Shown: positions 1 to 7,389 of the stretch, in pieces | How the letters are laid out: each line of letters opens with the position of its first letter | Numbering within the stretch: the first letter of the stretch is position 1 | Origin: Flavobacteriaceae bacterium UBA2765 | GTDB taxonomy: Bacteria > Bacteroidota > Bacteroidia > Flavobacteriales > Flavobacteriaceae | Assembly (NCBI GenBank): GCA_002352665.1 | Contig: DEIV01000103.1 | Coordinates: 1-10,705, forward strand | Reading direction: 5' to 3' | Length of the DNA stretch: 10,705 nucleotides | Translations under genes and position numbers: made by a program | Notes under the pieces: generated by a model | What the model was told of the DNA's origin: nothing | The model's database searches: none | The model's input: only the letters and a program-made list of their open reading frames with translations

Positions 1-75
1 CCAAGCGATGCTGTTTTACATAAAGAACAATTAGAATTTAAAGATATTGAGTTGAAAACGAGAAGTTATAAGTAG
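1..75 (+). CDS. sdhA: Succinate dehydrogenase flavoprotein subunit, C-terminal end (partial)
   Basis: This is the tail of a gene that begins before the window. Frame 1 is open for 24 codons, ending with residues ELKTRSYK and a TAG stop at 73-75. A tail ending in Arg-Ser-Tyr-Lys is usual for SdhA of Bacteroidota, and the sdhB gene follows on the same strand. SdhA carries the covalently bound FAD and the succinate site of complex II, at the inner face of the membrane. The identification rests on the short tail plus the downstream sdhB; the catalytic part is outside the window. Confidence 0.75.
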   Translation, partial: PSDAVLHKEQLEFKDIELKTRSYK

Positions 76-90
76 TGAAAAAGGTTATAA

Positions 91-115
91 GTTATTGGTT
101 AAAAGTTAATCGTAA
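91..115 (+). repeat. Left arm of inverted repeat around the first four-helix-bundle gene
   Basis: These 25 bases match the reverse complement of 517-548: the outer 10 bases (GTTATTGGTT) and the next block AAAAGTTA are exact, and 4 of the last 7 bases match. The right arm has 7 extra bases between the two exact blocks. The arm starts 15 bases after the sdhA stop. Confidence 0.7.
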
Positions 116-139
116 TTTTAAACTTTCAAATATAATTTA

Positions 140-508
140 ATGAGTAATATTCGTTCTTTTGAAGATTTAGAGTGTTGGAAAAAAGCTAGAGATTTACGGG
201 TTGAAATTTCTAAATTGATTAAAACTTTCCCTTCTTTTGAGAAATTTGAGTTAGTATCTCAAATGAGAAGAGCATCAAGATCAGTTACTCATAATATTTC
301 TGAGGGATATGGAAGGTTTCATTTTAAGGAGAATGCACAATTTTGTAGAATATCAAGAGGCTCTTTATATGAAATCCTTGACCAAATTATTACAGCTCAT
401 GATGAAGATTATATAACTTTAGAACAATGTTCTAAATTAAAATCAATGACTAATGAAAATATAAAAATTTTAAACGGATATATCAATTATCTTATAAATA
501 AAAAATAA
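140..508 (+). CDS. Four-helix-bundle protein (S23 / 23S rRNA intervening-sequence protein family)
   Basis: A 122-residue protein of the four-helix-bundle family (TIGR02436/S23), whose founding members are encoded inside intervening sequences of 23S rRNA genes in Leptospira, Coxiella and others. A relative, Avd, is the accessory protein of diversity-generating retroelements. Family marks are visible: FEDLECWKKARDL near residues 7-19, QMRRASRSVTHNISEGYGR at about 41-59, and RISRGSLYEIL at about 70-80. The length is normal for the family. The molecular function is not established; a nucleic-acid-binding role is often supposed because of the basic surface. The gene lies between sdhA and sdhB on the same strand, so it is probably co-transcribed with them. 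Inverted repeats at 91-115 and 517-548 bracket it closely, and no reverse transcriptase or variable repeat is present. The start at 140 has only an AT-rich leader, as is usual in this phylum. Confidence 0.88.
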   Translation: MSNIRSFEDLECWKKARDLRVEISKLIKTFPSFEKFELVSQMRRASRSVTHNISEGYGRFHFKENAQFCRISRGSLYEILDQIITAHDEDYITLEQCSKLKSMTNENIKILNGYINYLINKK

Positions 509-516
509 GTTAGAAT

Positions 517-548
517 TTACTGATAACTTTTAACTAATAACCAATAAC
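517..548 (+). repeat. Right arm of inverted repeat around the first four-helix-bundle gene
   Basis: This 32-base arm is the imperfect reverse complement of 91-115 (22 of 25 aligned bases, plus a 7-base insertion). It begins 8 bases after the four-helix-bundle stop codon and ends only 4 bases before the sdhB start codon, so the sdhB leader is made of repeat sequence. Confidence 0.7.
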
Positions 549-552
549 AAAC

Positions 553-1299
553 ATGAATCTTACACTAAAAATCTGGAGACAGAAAGGACCTCAAGACAAA
601 GGTCAAATGGTTGATTACAACGTAAAAGACATTTCAGAACATATGTCTTTCTTAGAAATGATGGATGTATTGAATGAACAACTCGTTGCTAAAGATGAAG
701 AGCCTGTTGCTTTTGACCATGATTGTCGTGAAGGAATTTGTGGTATGTGTTCAATGTATATCAATGGTGAAGCTCATGGCCCTGATAGAGGTATTACCAC
801 CTGCCAATTACATATGCGTATGTTTAATGATGGTGATACGATTACTATTGAACCATTTAGAGCCAATGCATTTCCAGTAATAAAAGATCTAGTAGTAGAC
901 AGAATGGCTTTTGAGCGTATTCAACAATCAGGAGGTTATATCTCGGTGAATACATCTGGTAATACACAAGATGCCAATGGAATTCCTATTTCTAAACATG
1001 CTGCCGATGAGGCTATGGATGCTGCAACGTGTATTGGTTGTGGTGCTTGTGTTGCTTCTTGTAAAAACTCAAGTGCGATGTTATTTGTTTCAGCAAAAGT
1101 ATCGCAATATGCCTTATTGCCACAAGGTCAAGTTGAAGCTACCGATAGAGTACTAAATATGGTAAAACAAATGGACGAAGAAGGATTTGGTAACTGTACC
1201 AATACCGGGGCTTGTGAAGTAGAATGTCCGAAAGGAATCACACTAGTAAATATTGCCAGAATGAATAGAGAGTATTTAGCGGCTAGTTTGAAAGGATAG
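553..1299 (+). CDS. sdhB: Succinate dehydrogenase / fumarate reductase iron-sulfur subunit
   Basis: This 248-residue subunit passes electrons from the FAD of SdhA to the quinone site of the membrane subunit in complex II. All cluster ligands can be read. The [2Fe-2S] cluster uses Cys58, Cys63, Cys66 and Cys84. The [4Fe-4S] cluster uses Cys160, Cys163 and Cys166 with Cys225. The [3Fe-4S] cluster uses Cys170, Cys215 and Cys221, in the C-terminal motifs CIGCGACVASC and CTNTGACEVECP. The 17-residue gap between Cys66 and Cys84 is longer than in the E. coli protein. The length and the sdhA-sdhB order fit the type B complex II of Bacteroidota, which has a single diheme membrane subunit; that sdhC gene would lie upstream of the window. 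The start at 553 follows the right arm of the inverted repeat by 4 bases. The operon ends in the terminator at 1325-1360. Confidence 0.97.
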   Translation: MNLTLKIWRQKGPQDKGQMVDYNVKDISEHMSFLEMMDVLNEQLVAKDEEPVAFDHDCREGICGMCSMYINGEAHGPDRGITTCQLHMRMFNDGDTITIEPFRANAFPVIKDLVVDRMAFERIQQSGGYISVNTSGNTQDANGIPISKHAADEAMDAATCIGCGACVASCKNSSAMLFVSAKVSQYALLPQGQVEATDRVLNMVKQMDEEGFGNCTNTGACEVECPKGITLVNIARMNREYLAASLKG

Positions 1300-1324
1300 A
1301 AAATTCTAATAGAATATAAATTCC

Positions 1325-1360
1325 AAATCCCAAGTGTATAAACGCTTGGGATTTTTTATT
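1325..1360 (+). terminator. Intrinsic terminator of the sdh operon
   Basis: A stem of about 11-12 base pairs (AATCCCAAGTG against CGCTTGGGATT, one T-G wobble) has a six-base TATAAA loop and runs into a T-rich tract starting at 1352. It lies 25 bases after the sdhB stop. Confidence 0.9.
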
Positions 1361-1422
1361 TTAAAAATGTAACAAAACGATAAATTTCCATACTAATTAA
1401 AAGTATTAACTAAAAACCAACC

Positions 1423-2187
1423 ATGATTCAAGTCGAAAATATTACGAAGCAATATACTTTGAGTAAAAAACAACGCAAAGAGTTGCAAACCAGTTCTAAT
1501 TCGGTTTCTGCTGTAAATAATGTGAGTTTTATATGTAAACCCGGGAGTGTTTTTTCTTTATTAGGACCTAATGGAGCAGGAAAAACAACAACATTGAGGA
1601 TGATCTCTACAATTTTAACACCTTCTACAGGAGACATCAAAGTAAATGATAAAAGCGTTGTTGATAGTCCGCAAGAAGTAAGAAAAGAAATAGGCTTTTT
1701 AACAGGTTCTACAAATCTTTACGATAGGCTAACCCCTGGAGAAATTGTAAAATATTTTGCCGACCTTCATAATATGGATGCATCCATTTTTAAGGAGAGA
1801 AAAGAATTGCTCTTTGAACAATTGGGCATCAATGAATTCGCTAAAAAGAGGATAGGTCAACTATCTACCGGAATGAAACAAAAAGTATCTATTGCACGAA
1901 GTATGATTCATGATCCTAGTGTTGTTATTTTTGATGAACCCACTTCCGGATTAGATGTAATTACAGCCAATAGTATTATCGACTTGATTAGACAATGTAA
2001 GAAAGAAGGGAAAACAGTCATTTTTTCTTCACATATTATGAGTGAAGTTGATTTATTATGTGATGATCTTGCCATTATAGCTAAAGGAAATCTAATTTTT
2101 AATGATAGTATGGAAGCCTTTAGAAAGCAATCTGAAGGAAAATCATTAACCGAAGCTTTTATTGACATTGTAAACCAAAACAACTAA
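1423..2187 (+). CDS. ABC transporter ATP-binding protein, NatA-like
   Basis: This 254-residue nucleotide-binding subunit powers export through the membrane protein encoded next to it. Walker A (GPNGAGKTT) is at residues 48-56, the ABC signature LSTGMKQ at 147-153, Walker B VVIFDEP at 167-173 with catalytic Glu172, the D-loop SGLD at 175-178 and the switch His at 204. The usual Q-loop glutamine is not seen; GFLTGSTNLYDRLT at about 91-104 occupies that place, as in NatA-type ATPases. The stop is 5 bases before the permease start, so the two genes form one transcription unit. NatA/NatB of Bacillus export sodium ions, but this family includes exporters with other or unknown substrates, so the substrate here is open. 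A terminator separates the pair from the sdh operon upstream. Confidence 0.92.
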   Translation: MIQVENITKQYTLSKKQRKELQTSSNSVSAVNNVSFICKPGSVFSLLGPNGAGKTTTLRMISTILTPSTGDIKVNDKSVVDSPQEVRKEIGFLTGSTNLYDRLTPGEIVKYFADLHNMDASIFKERKELLFEQLGINEFAKKRIGQLSTGMKQKVSIARSMIHDPSVVIFDEPTSGLDVITANSIIDLIRQCKKEGKTVIFSSHIMSEVDLLCDDLAIIAKGNLIFNDSMEAFRKQSEGKSLTEAFIDIVNQNN

Positions 2188-2192
2188 ACCTG

Positions 2193-3368
2193 ATGAAGAC
2201 GATACTTACTGTTATAAAAAAGGAATTTACAGATACTTTAAGAGATAAGAAGACACTGTTTTCTGCCATAATATTACCAGCATTAGCCATGCCTTTATTG
2301 CTCTTAGGTGTTACTAAGTTACAACAAAACTTAATGGACAAAGAGCAGGCCAAACAGCTTAAAGTAGCTTTAATAGATGCTCCTGAAAATTTAGTATCAC
2401 AATTTAATGATACCACCTTTTTACTGGTAAATAATATCTCTCAAGCCGGTATAAAAGATTCCATAAGTAATGGAAGTTTAGATGCCGTTATAACCTTCAA
2501 TCCAGATTTTCTAGAGCAAATTTCAAAACTGAGTTCAGGAGGATTAAAACTATATTATAAGTCGACCAATTTGCTGGTTGAGAAACGTATCCGCGAAAAG
2601 TTAGATAGCTATAAAGCCGTTATTATGGATAGCAGAATTAAGCAATTAAAAATATCTTCTGAAACATTAGAACCGCTCGCCATTTCCAAAATTGATATCG
2701 CTTCTCCAAAAGAGCAGATTGGGAAAACGATTGGTGGTTTTATTCCTTATATTTTTATTATATTTTGTTTTATGGGCTGCATGTATCCCGCACTGGATCT
2801 CATTACTGGTGAAAAAGAACGAGGCACAATTGAAACGCTGTTGACAGTACCTGCATCTCGCTTTAAAATATTAATTGGTAAGACTATTACCATAGCATTG
2901 ATTGGTACTTCTGCTGCCTTAATGACCATTGCTGGTATGTTTGTTGGTTTAAAATTTATTGATGGTATTCCTCCCGATTTTTTAACTGCCATAAACGATA
3001 TTTTAGGCCTTAAATTTATCCTAATGCTATTTGCCATGTTAATTCCACTAAGTGTCTTTTTTGCAGGGTTATTATCAGCCATAGTAGTTAGAGCTAGCAG
3101 TTTTAAAGAAGCTCAAAGTTATGTAACCCCTATGACGTTTTTAGTAATTATTCCTGCAATGATTGCCTTGATGCCGGGAGTAGAATTGAATTGGCAAACG
3201 GTTTGGATACCTATTTTAAATATCGCTTTGGCTACTAAAGAAATTATTGCAGGTACAATTCAGTATGCACACTATTTAGTAGTAGTTGGTTCTTTGATTT
3301 TATTAGCAATTTTAGCTGTTTATTTAAGTTTAAAGCAATTTTCAAAAGAGACCATGGTGTTGAAATAA
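2193..3368 (+). CDS. ABC transporter permease, NatB-like (ABC-2 type)
   Basis: This 391-residue inner-membrane protein is the partner of the preceding ATPase. The order is a cytoplasmic N-terminus, one membrane helix at about residues 22-41, a large extracytoplasmic domain at about 45-175, and then five or so hydrophobic segments at about 180-203, 226-253, 274-298, 312-328 and 361-379. The conserved cytoplasmic motif GEKERGTIETLLTVP after the second helix (about 206-220) is diagnostic of ABC-2 permeases of the NatB group. A half-transporter of this type would dimerise with two copies of the ATPase. The gene ends 17 bases before the end of the convergent peptidase gene, and no hairpin terminator is visible in that gap. 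Confidence 0.9.
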   Translation: MKTILTVIKKEFTDTLRDKKTLFSAIILPALAMPLLLLGVTKLQQNLMDKEQAKQLKVALIDAPENLVSQFNDTTFLLVNNISQAGIKDSISNGSLDAVITFNPDFLEQISKLSSGGLKLYYKSTNLLVEKRIREKLDSYKAVIMDSRIKQLKISSETLEPLAISKIDIASPKEQIGKTIGGFIPYIFIIFCFMGCMYPALDLITGEKERGTIETLLTVPASRFKILIGKTITIALIGTSAALMTIAGMFVGLKFIDGIPPDFLTAINDILGLKFILMLFAMLIPLSVFFAGLLSAIVVRASSFKEAQSYVTPMTFLVIIPAMIALMPGVELNWQTVWIPILNIALATKEIIAGTIQYAHYLVVVGSLILLAILAVYLSLKQFSKETMVLK

Positions 3369-3385
3369 AAAAATATAGAAACCGA

Positions 3386-5500
3386 CTATTTTTTATTGAC
3401 TTCCATAATCTCTGTTCTTTTAGGATGCACTAATTTCATTTCATCAATTAAATGAGTTGCTTCGGCATATTTATCAACAATAAAAAGTACATAACGTAGA
3501 TCGACCATAATATTTCTACAAATATCTGCATCGTAATTATAATCGCTCATAGTACCTTCCCAAACCCTATCAAAATTAAGACCTACCAAATTACCATAGG
3601 CATCAATGGCCGGACTTCCAGAATTACCGCCAGTTGTATGATTGGTACCTAAAAAACAGATTGGTAATTTACCGGTACTATCTGCATATTGACCATAATT
3701 TTTAGCTTGATACAAATCGCGTAATTTCTGTGGTACATCAAATTCATAATCATCCGGCTTATATTTTTCAATAATACCATCAAGATAAGAAACAGGCTTA
3801 TAATATACGGCATCTCTGGGTGCATAACCCTTTACCTGACCGTAAGTAATACGTAAGGTACTATTTGCGTCAGGAAAATACCGTTGTTTAGGTAACACCT
3901 CCATTTGTGCCTTCATATACACCTTTTGTAAAGCATTAATAGTATTGTTAATACTTTGAAACCTAGGTTCTACTTGCGAATAAAACTCATAAATAAACGG
4001 TTTTGTATATCGGTAAGCAGCATCTGCATTTAGTTTTTGTAAAACTTCAACGGTTGTACCTTCTAAAACTACCAAAGCTGAATCTAAATTGGTAAATCTG
4101 GTTTTATCATAAATTTTAGCATCAACATCATCTGTATATAAAGGCATAATTGCTTTAAAAATAGCCTTATCAACATTGGCATTGTAGTTTTTATGAATAC
4201 CTTTTAGTCTTGCAATTATTGCTTCTTTCGCCTTATTAAAAGCTTCGTCTCCTTTTTGTGCAGCGTTCTCCATCTGAGTCAATCTAAACATCATTTGCAT
4301 CAATTCATTATTCCTAACAAATACTTCTGAAAATCTTGACCGCTTTACAATAACACTGTCTAATTGAGCATAAGCACTATCAAATGCTTCTAATAAATAT
4401 CCATACTTAGTATCCAAACCTTTTGCTTCAAGTTGTTTGGTAAATTCAGCTTCAAAAGCACGTTTATTAGCAATGGCACTACTTTTTTCAAGTCCTTGGT
4501 TCTCACCTATCCATTTTTTCCAATAATTAGCAATTCTAGCTTGCTTAGAAGCATATTGAATTCTTATTTTGTCATCAGATTTCATATAAACATCCATTAC
4601 TTTTAATGCTGCTTCTCTAATGGCAATAGTATTTGGATTTATTCTTTCTGTGATTTGTTCAATTGCTACCGCAGGTAAATATTCATTAGTTCTGCCTGGA
4701 AAACCAAAAACCATAGTAAAATCACCTTCTGCAATTCCATCTAATGATACCGGTAAAAAATGTTTTGGAGTATAAGGCACATTATCTTTGGAGTATTTTG
4801 CCGGCCTGTTATTTTTATCCGCATAAATTCTAAACATAGAAAAATCGCCTGTATGTCTTGGCCATACCCAATTGTCAGTATCAGATCCAAACTTGCCTAT
4901 ACTACTTGGTGGAGCTCCTACCAAACGAATATCTTCAAAACGTTCAGTTACAAATAAAAAGTATTGGTTGCCTTTATAGAACGATTTTATTTTCATGCCA
5001 TGCCATGGCTCTATTACTGTAGCTTTTTTTACAGCTTTACTATTGCTTTCAATGATTGATTGTCTTTCTTGTTCCGATATGCTATCGGGAACACCATGTA
5101 ACACCTTGTCTGTAACATCTTCAATTCTAACAATAAATTCTACATATAATCCCTCATTGGGCAATTCTTCCTCTAAATTCATAGCCCAAAAACCATCCTT
5201 TAAATAATCATTTTCCAAAGATGAATGTGACTGAATCTGACTAAAACCACAATGATGGTTGGTCAGCAATAATCCTTTTGGAGAAATTACTTCACTGGTA
5301 CAACCTCCATTAAAATGTCCGATAGCATCCTTTAGGCTAGAATTATTTATATCATAAATATCTGATGCAGATAATTTACTGCCTAATGCTGTCATTTCTT
5401 TTTCATTCATCCCTTCAAGCAAAGAAGGAATCCACATACCACCTTGTTGGGCAGAAATTTGAATGGTAATAAAAAGTACTAGTATTTTAAGGAGTTTCAT
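3386..5500 (-). CDS. S46 family dipeptidyl peptidase (DPP7/DPP11 type, probably DPP11-like)
   Basis: This 704-residue serine exopeptidase removes dipeptides from the N-terminus of oligopeptides in the periplasm, a route by which Bacteroidota use peptides as food. A signal peptide is visible at residues 1-17 (hydrophobic core ending ISA, then QQG). The catalytic triad of the family can be placed: His83 in TNHHCGF, Asp219 in RHTGDFSMFRIYA, and Ser627 in TGGNSGSP. Eighteen residues after the serine, in NFDRVW, is Arg645. In Porphyromonas gingivalis the matching position (673) is Arg in DPP11, which prefers Asp or Glu at P1, and Gly in DPP7, which prefers hydrophobic residues. The acidic specificity here is inferred from that one position. 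The gene stands alone on the minus strand, with a -7-like box 24 bases upstream of its start. Confidence 0.95.
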   Translation of the reverse strand: MKLLKILVLFITIQISAQQGGMWIPSLLEGMNEKEMTALGSKLSASDIYDINNSSLKDAIGHFNGGCTSEVISPKGLLLTNHHCGFSQIQSHSSLENDYLKDGFWAMNLEEELPNEGLYVEFIVRIEDVTDKVLHGVPDSISEQERQSIIESNSKAVKKATVIEPWHGMKIKSFYKGNQYFLFVTERFEDIRLVGAPPSSIGKFGSDTDNWVWPRHTGDFSMFRIYADKNNRPAKYSKDNVPYTPKHFLPVSLDGIAEGDFTMVFGFPGRTNEYLPAVAIEQITERINPNTIAIREAALKVMDVYMKSDDKIRIQYASKQARIANYWKKWIGENQGLEKSSAIANKRAFEAEFTKQLEAKGLDTKYGYLLEAFDSAYAQLDSVIVKRSRFSEVFVRNNELMQMMFRLTQMENAAQKGDEAFNKAKEAIIARLKGIHKNYNANVDKAIFKAIMPLYTDDVDAKIYDKTRFTNLDSALVVLEGTTVEVLQKLNADAAYRYTKPFIYEFYSQVEPRFQSINNTINALQKVYMKAQMEVLPKQRYFPDANSTLRITYGQVKGYAPRDAVYYKPVSYLDGIIEKYKPDDYEFDVPQKLRDLYQAKNYGQYADSTGKLPICFLGTNHTTGGNSGSPAIDAYGNLVGLNFDRVWEGTMSDYNYDADICRNIMVDLRYVLFIVDKYAEATHLIDEMKLVHPKRTEIMEVNKK

Positions 5501-5523
5501 TGGGTAATTTTTTTTGAGAGTGT

Positions 5524-5531
5524 CAAAGATA
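5524..5531 (-). promoter_or_regulatory. Candidate -7 promoter box of the S46 peptidase gene
   Basis: Read on the minus strand this is TATCTTTG, an exact match to the Bacteroidota -7 consensus TAnnTTTG. It lies 23 bases before the start codon, implying a leader of about 15-20 bases. No good -33 TTTG box is seen at the expected distance. Confidence 0.5.
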
Positions 5532-5598
5532 AAAAATACAGAATTAATAAAGAACTCATCTCTACTTTTTGTTATTTTGTTTTAAAAAATAATTTCTT

Positions 5599-6741
5599 AT
5601 GCAATATCAGTCTAAATTGCCAAACGTAAAAACTACCATTTTTACTATCATGTCCAAACTGGCAAAAGAGCACAATGCCATTAATTTATCACAAGGTTTT
5701 CCGGATTTCGATTCAGATCCAAAACTTATTGAATTGGTATCAAAAGCTATGACTACTGGATATAATCAATACGCACCAATGCCTGGTGTTTTTTCATTGA
5801 GAACACAAATTGCCAATAAATTCAGTCGGTTATATAATGTTACTTATCATCCGGAAACCGAAATAACCATAACTGCAGGTGCAACCCAAGCCATTTTTAC
5901 CATTATTGCTGCTTTTATCAACAAAGGTGATGAAGTTATTATTTTTAAACCTGCCTATGATTGTTATGAACCTGCAATAGAATTGCATAAAGGTGTGCCT
6001 GTATGCGTACAATTAGAAGCTCCTCATTATAACGTAGATTGGCAAAAAGTTAAACAATTAATTGGGCCTAAAACTAAGATGATAATTATAAATACGCCTC
6101 ATAATCCTTGTGGTATAGTTTGGAGTAAAGAAGATATGTTGGCACTAGAAAACTTAGTGAGAGATACTAATATAATTGTCTTGAGTGATGAGGTTTATGA
6201 GCATATTATTTTTGATGGCAAACAACATCAGAGTTTGTGTCTATTTCCACATTTAAAAGAACGGAGTTTTGTGGTAGCATCTTTCGGAAAAACTTTCCAT
6301 AATACCGGTTGGAAGATAGGCTATTGCACAGCTCCCGCTGAATTAATGCAAGAATTTAGAAAAGTACATCAATTTAATGTGTTTTGTGTTAACCATCCTA
6401 TGCAAATAGCATTTGCCAAATATTTGAAAGAGCCTAATCATTACTTAGAATTAAACTCATATTATCAGCAAAAAAGAGATTTCTTTTTAAAAGCTATAGA
6501 AAATTCTCGTTTTAAATTTACACCTTCAGGTGGCACCTATTTTCAATTGTTAGATTATAGCGGTATAAATGATGAAAATGATGTAAGTTTTGCCAAAAGG
6601 TTGGTAAAAGAACATCAGATTGCCTCCATACCAATATCAAGTTTTACTGTTGATAATTTTGATCAAAAAATGTTGCGATTTTGTTTTGCAAAAAAGAAAG
6701 AAACCTTAGAAAAAGCGGCAGCTATTTTGTGTAAAATATAA
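5599..6741 (+). CDS. PLP-dependent aminotransferase, methionine/glutamine transaminase type
   Basis: This 380-residue enzyme belongs to the fold-type I, class I/II aminotransferases and resembles E. coli YbdL and the proteins annotated as methionine aminotransferase in Bacteroidota. Visible marks are LSQGFPDFD at about 30-38, the substrate-side YNQYAPMPG at 55-63, NTPHNPCG with Asn169 at 165-172, Asp197 and Tyr200 for the cofactor, the PLP lysine Lys231 in SFGKTFHNTGWKIGY, and the carboxylate-binding Arg360 in LRFCFAKK. Such enzymes transaminate 4-methylthio-2-oxobutanoate to methionine, with glutamine or another amino acid as donor, in the cytoplasm. The presence of an omega-amidase gene two genes downstream supports a glutamine-dependent role. 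A kynurenine aminotransferase-like activity is the main alternative. The gene is divergent from the S46 peptidase gene. Confidence 0.92.
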   Translation: MQYQSKLPNVKTTIFTIMSKLAKEHNAINLSQGFPDFDSDPKLIELVSKAMTTGYNQYAPMPGVFSLRTQIANKFSRLYNVTYHPETEITITAGATQAIFTIIAAFINKGDEVIIFKPAYDCYEPAIELHKGVPVCVQLEAPHYNVDWQKVKQLIGPKTKMIIINTPHNPCGIVWSKEDMLALENLVRDTNIIVLSDEVYEHIIFDGKQHQSLCLFPHLKERSFVVASFGKTFHNTGWKIGYCTAPAELMQEFRKVHQFNVFCVNHPMQIAFAKYLKEPNHYLELNSYYQQKRDFFLKAIENSRFKFTPSGGTYFQLLDYSGINDENDVSFAKRLVKEHQIASIPISSFTVDNFDQKMLRFCFAKKKETLEKAAAILCKI

Positions 6742-6765
6742 TTCTATTTATTACTGGGATTTATT

Positions 6766-6773
6766 TAACTTTG
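6766..6773 (+). promoter_or_regulatory. Candidate -7 promoter box before the Lys/Glu-rich protein gene
   Basis: TAACTTTG matches TAnnTTTG exactly and lies 27 bases before the start codon at 6801. No convincing -33 element is seen. If real, the small exported protein and the amidase could be transcribed separately from the aminotransferase. Confidence 0.45.
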
Positions 6774-6800
6774 TTAAGATTGAACTAATATTATTTAATT

Positions 6801-7286
6801 ATGAAAAATTTTAACCGCTTAATTACTTTTTGTTGTCTTTTTTTAATGACTATAGTTACTGCTCAAAAAGTTGATCACCAAGGTAAAACCTATCAAGTAA
6901 AAAAGGATAAGATATTCTTAGATGGTACAAACGTTACCGAAATTTTAAGCAATTCCGATCAAAAGTCCATTTTAAATAAGTCTAAAAATGAATTGGCTAG
7001 AGAAAAACAAATAGAAAAGGCTGAAAAAAAGCAGAAGAAAGCTGAGAAAGAACAAAAAAAGGCTGAAAAAAAACAAAAGAAAGCCGAAAAAGAAATTAAA
7101 AAACACGAACAAGCTAAAAGTAATCTTGAGAAAAGTCAAGATAAATATGCCAAAGACCAAAAAAAATATGACAAGTTAAGAGTCAAAGGCAAATTATCAC
7201 CTGAGGATGAAGAAAAATGGTTAAAAAAATTAGAAAAAGAACGAGAAAAAATTGAATCAAATAAAAAGAAATTAAAAAAAACATAG
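6801..7286 (+). CDS. Small exported Lys/Glu-rich coiled-coil protein, function unknown
   Basis: I do not recognise a named family for this 161-residue protein. Residues 1-21 form a signal peptide (basic start, hydrophobic core, cleavage probably after VTA before QK). A short segment at about 25-50 (HQGKTYQVKKDKIFLDGTNV) looks like a small folded beta unit. The remainder is almost wholly charged helix. Residues 74-101 are four heptads, AEKKQKK and AEKEQKK alternating and then AEKEIKK, followed by further Lys/Glu-rich helix with the sequence LSPEDEEKW near 132-140. The protein is strongly basic and would be a rod or hairpin of helices in the periplasm or on the surface. It lies between two enzymes of apparently one pathway, but as an exported protein it is unlikely to take part in that cytoplasmic chemistry. 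Confidence 0.8.
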   Translation: MKNFNRLITFCCLFLMTIVTAQKVDHQGKTYQVKKDKIFLDGTNVTEILSNSDQKSILNKSKNELAREKQIEKAEKKQKKAEKEQKKAEKKQKKAEKEIKKHEQAKSNLEKSQDKYAKDQKKYDKLRVKGKLSPEDEEKWLKKLEKEREKIESNKKKLKKT

Positions 7287-7389
7287 TTTTTTAATTCTAT
7301 CCTTTTATAGATAACTTTTAATTGAATTCCTATCTAGTTTCCCCTCAAGAGGAGAACTATTATGCCCCAAATAAAATCCATCGCTTTTA

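Noticed and set aside
140..508. The four-helix-bundle protein as the Avd accessory protein of a diversity-generating retroelement.
   Set aside because: No reverse transcriptase gene, template repeat or variable repeat is present nearby; the neighbours are sdhA and sdhB.
3369..3385. A shared terminator between the converging permease and peptidase genes.
   Set aside because: The 17-base gap is AT-rich with no complementary arms, so no hairpin can be supported.
6972..7160. A Phe/Leu-rich reading frame on the minus strand opposite the coiled-coil gene.
   Set aside because: It is the complement of the Lys/Glu-rich codons and has no independent support.
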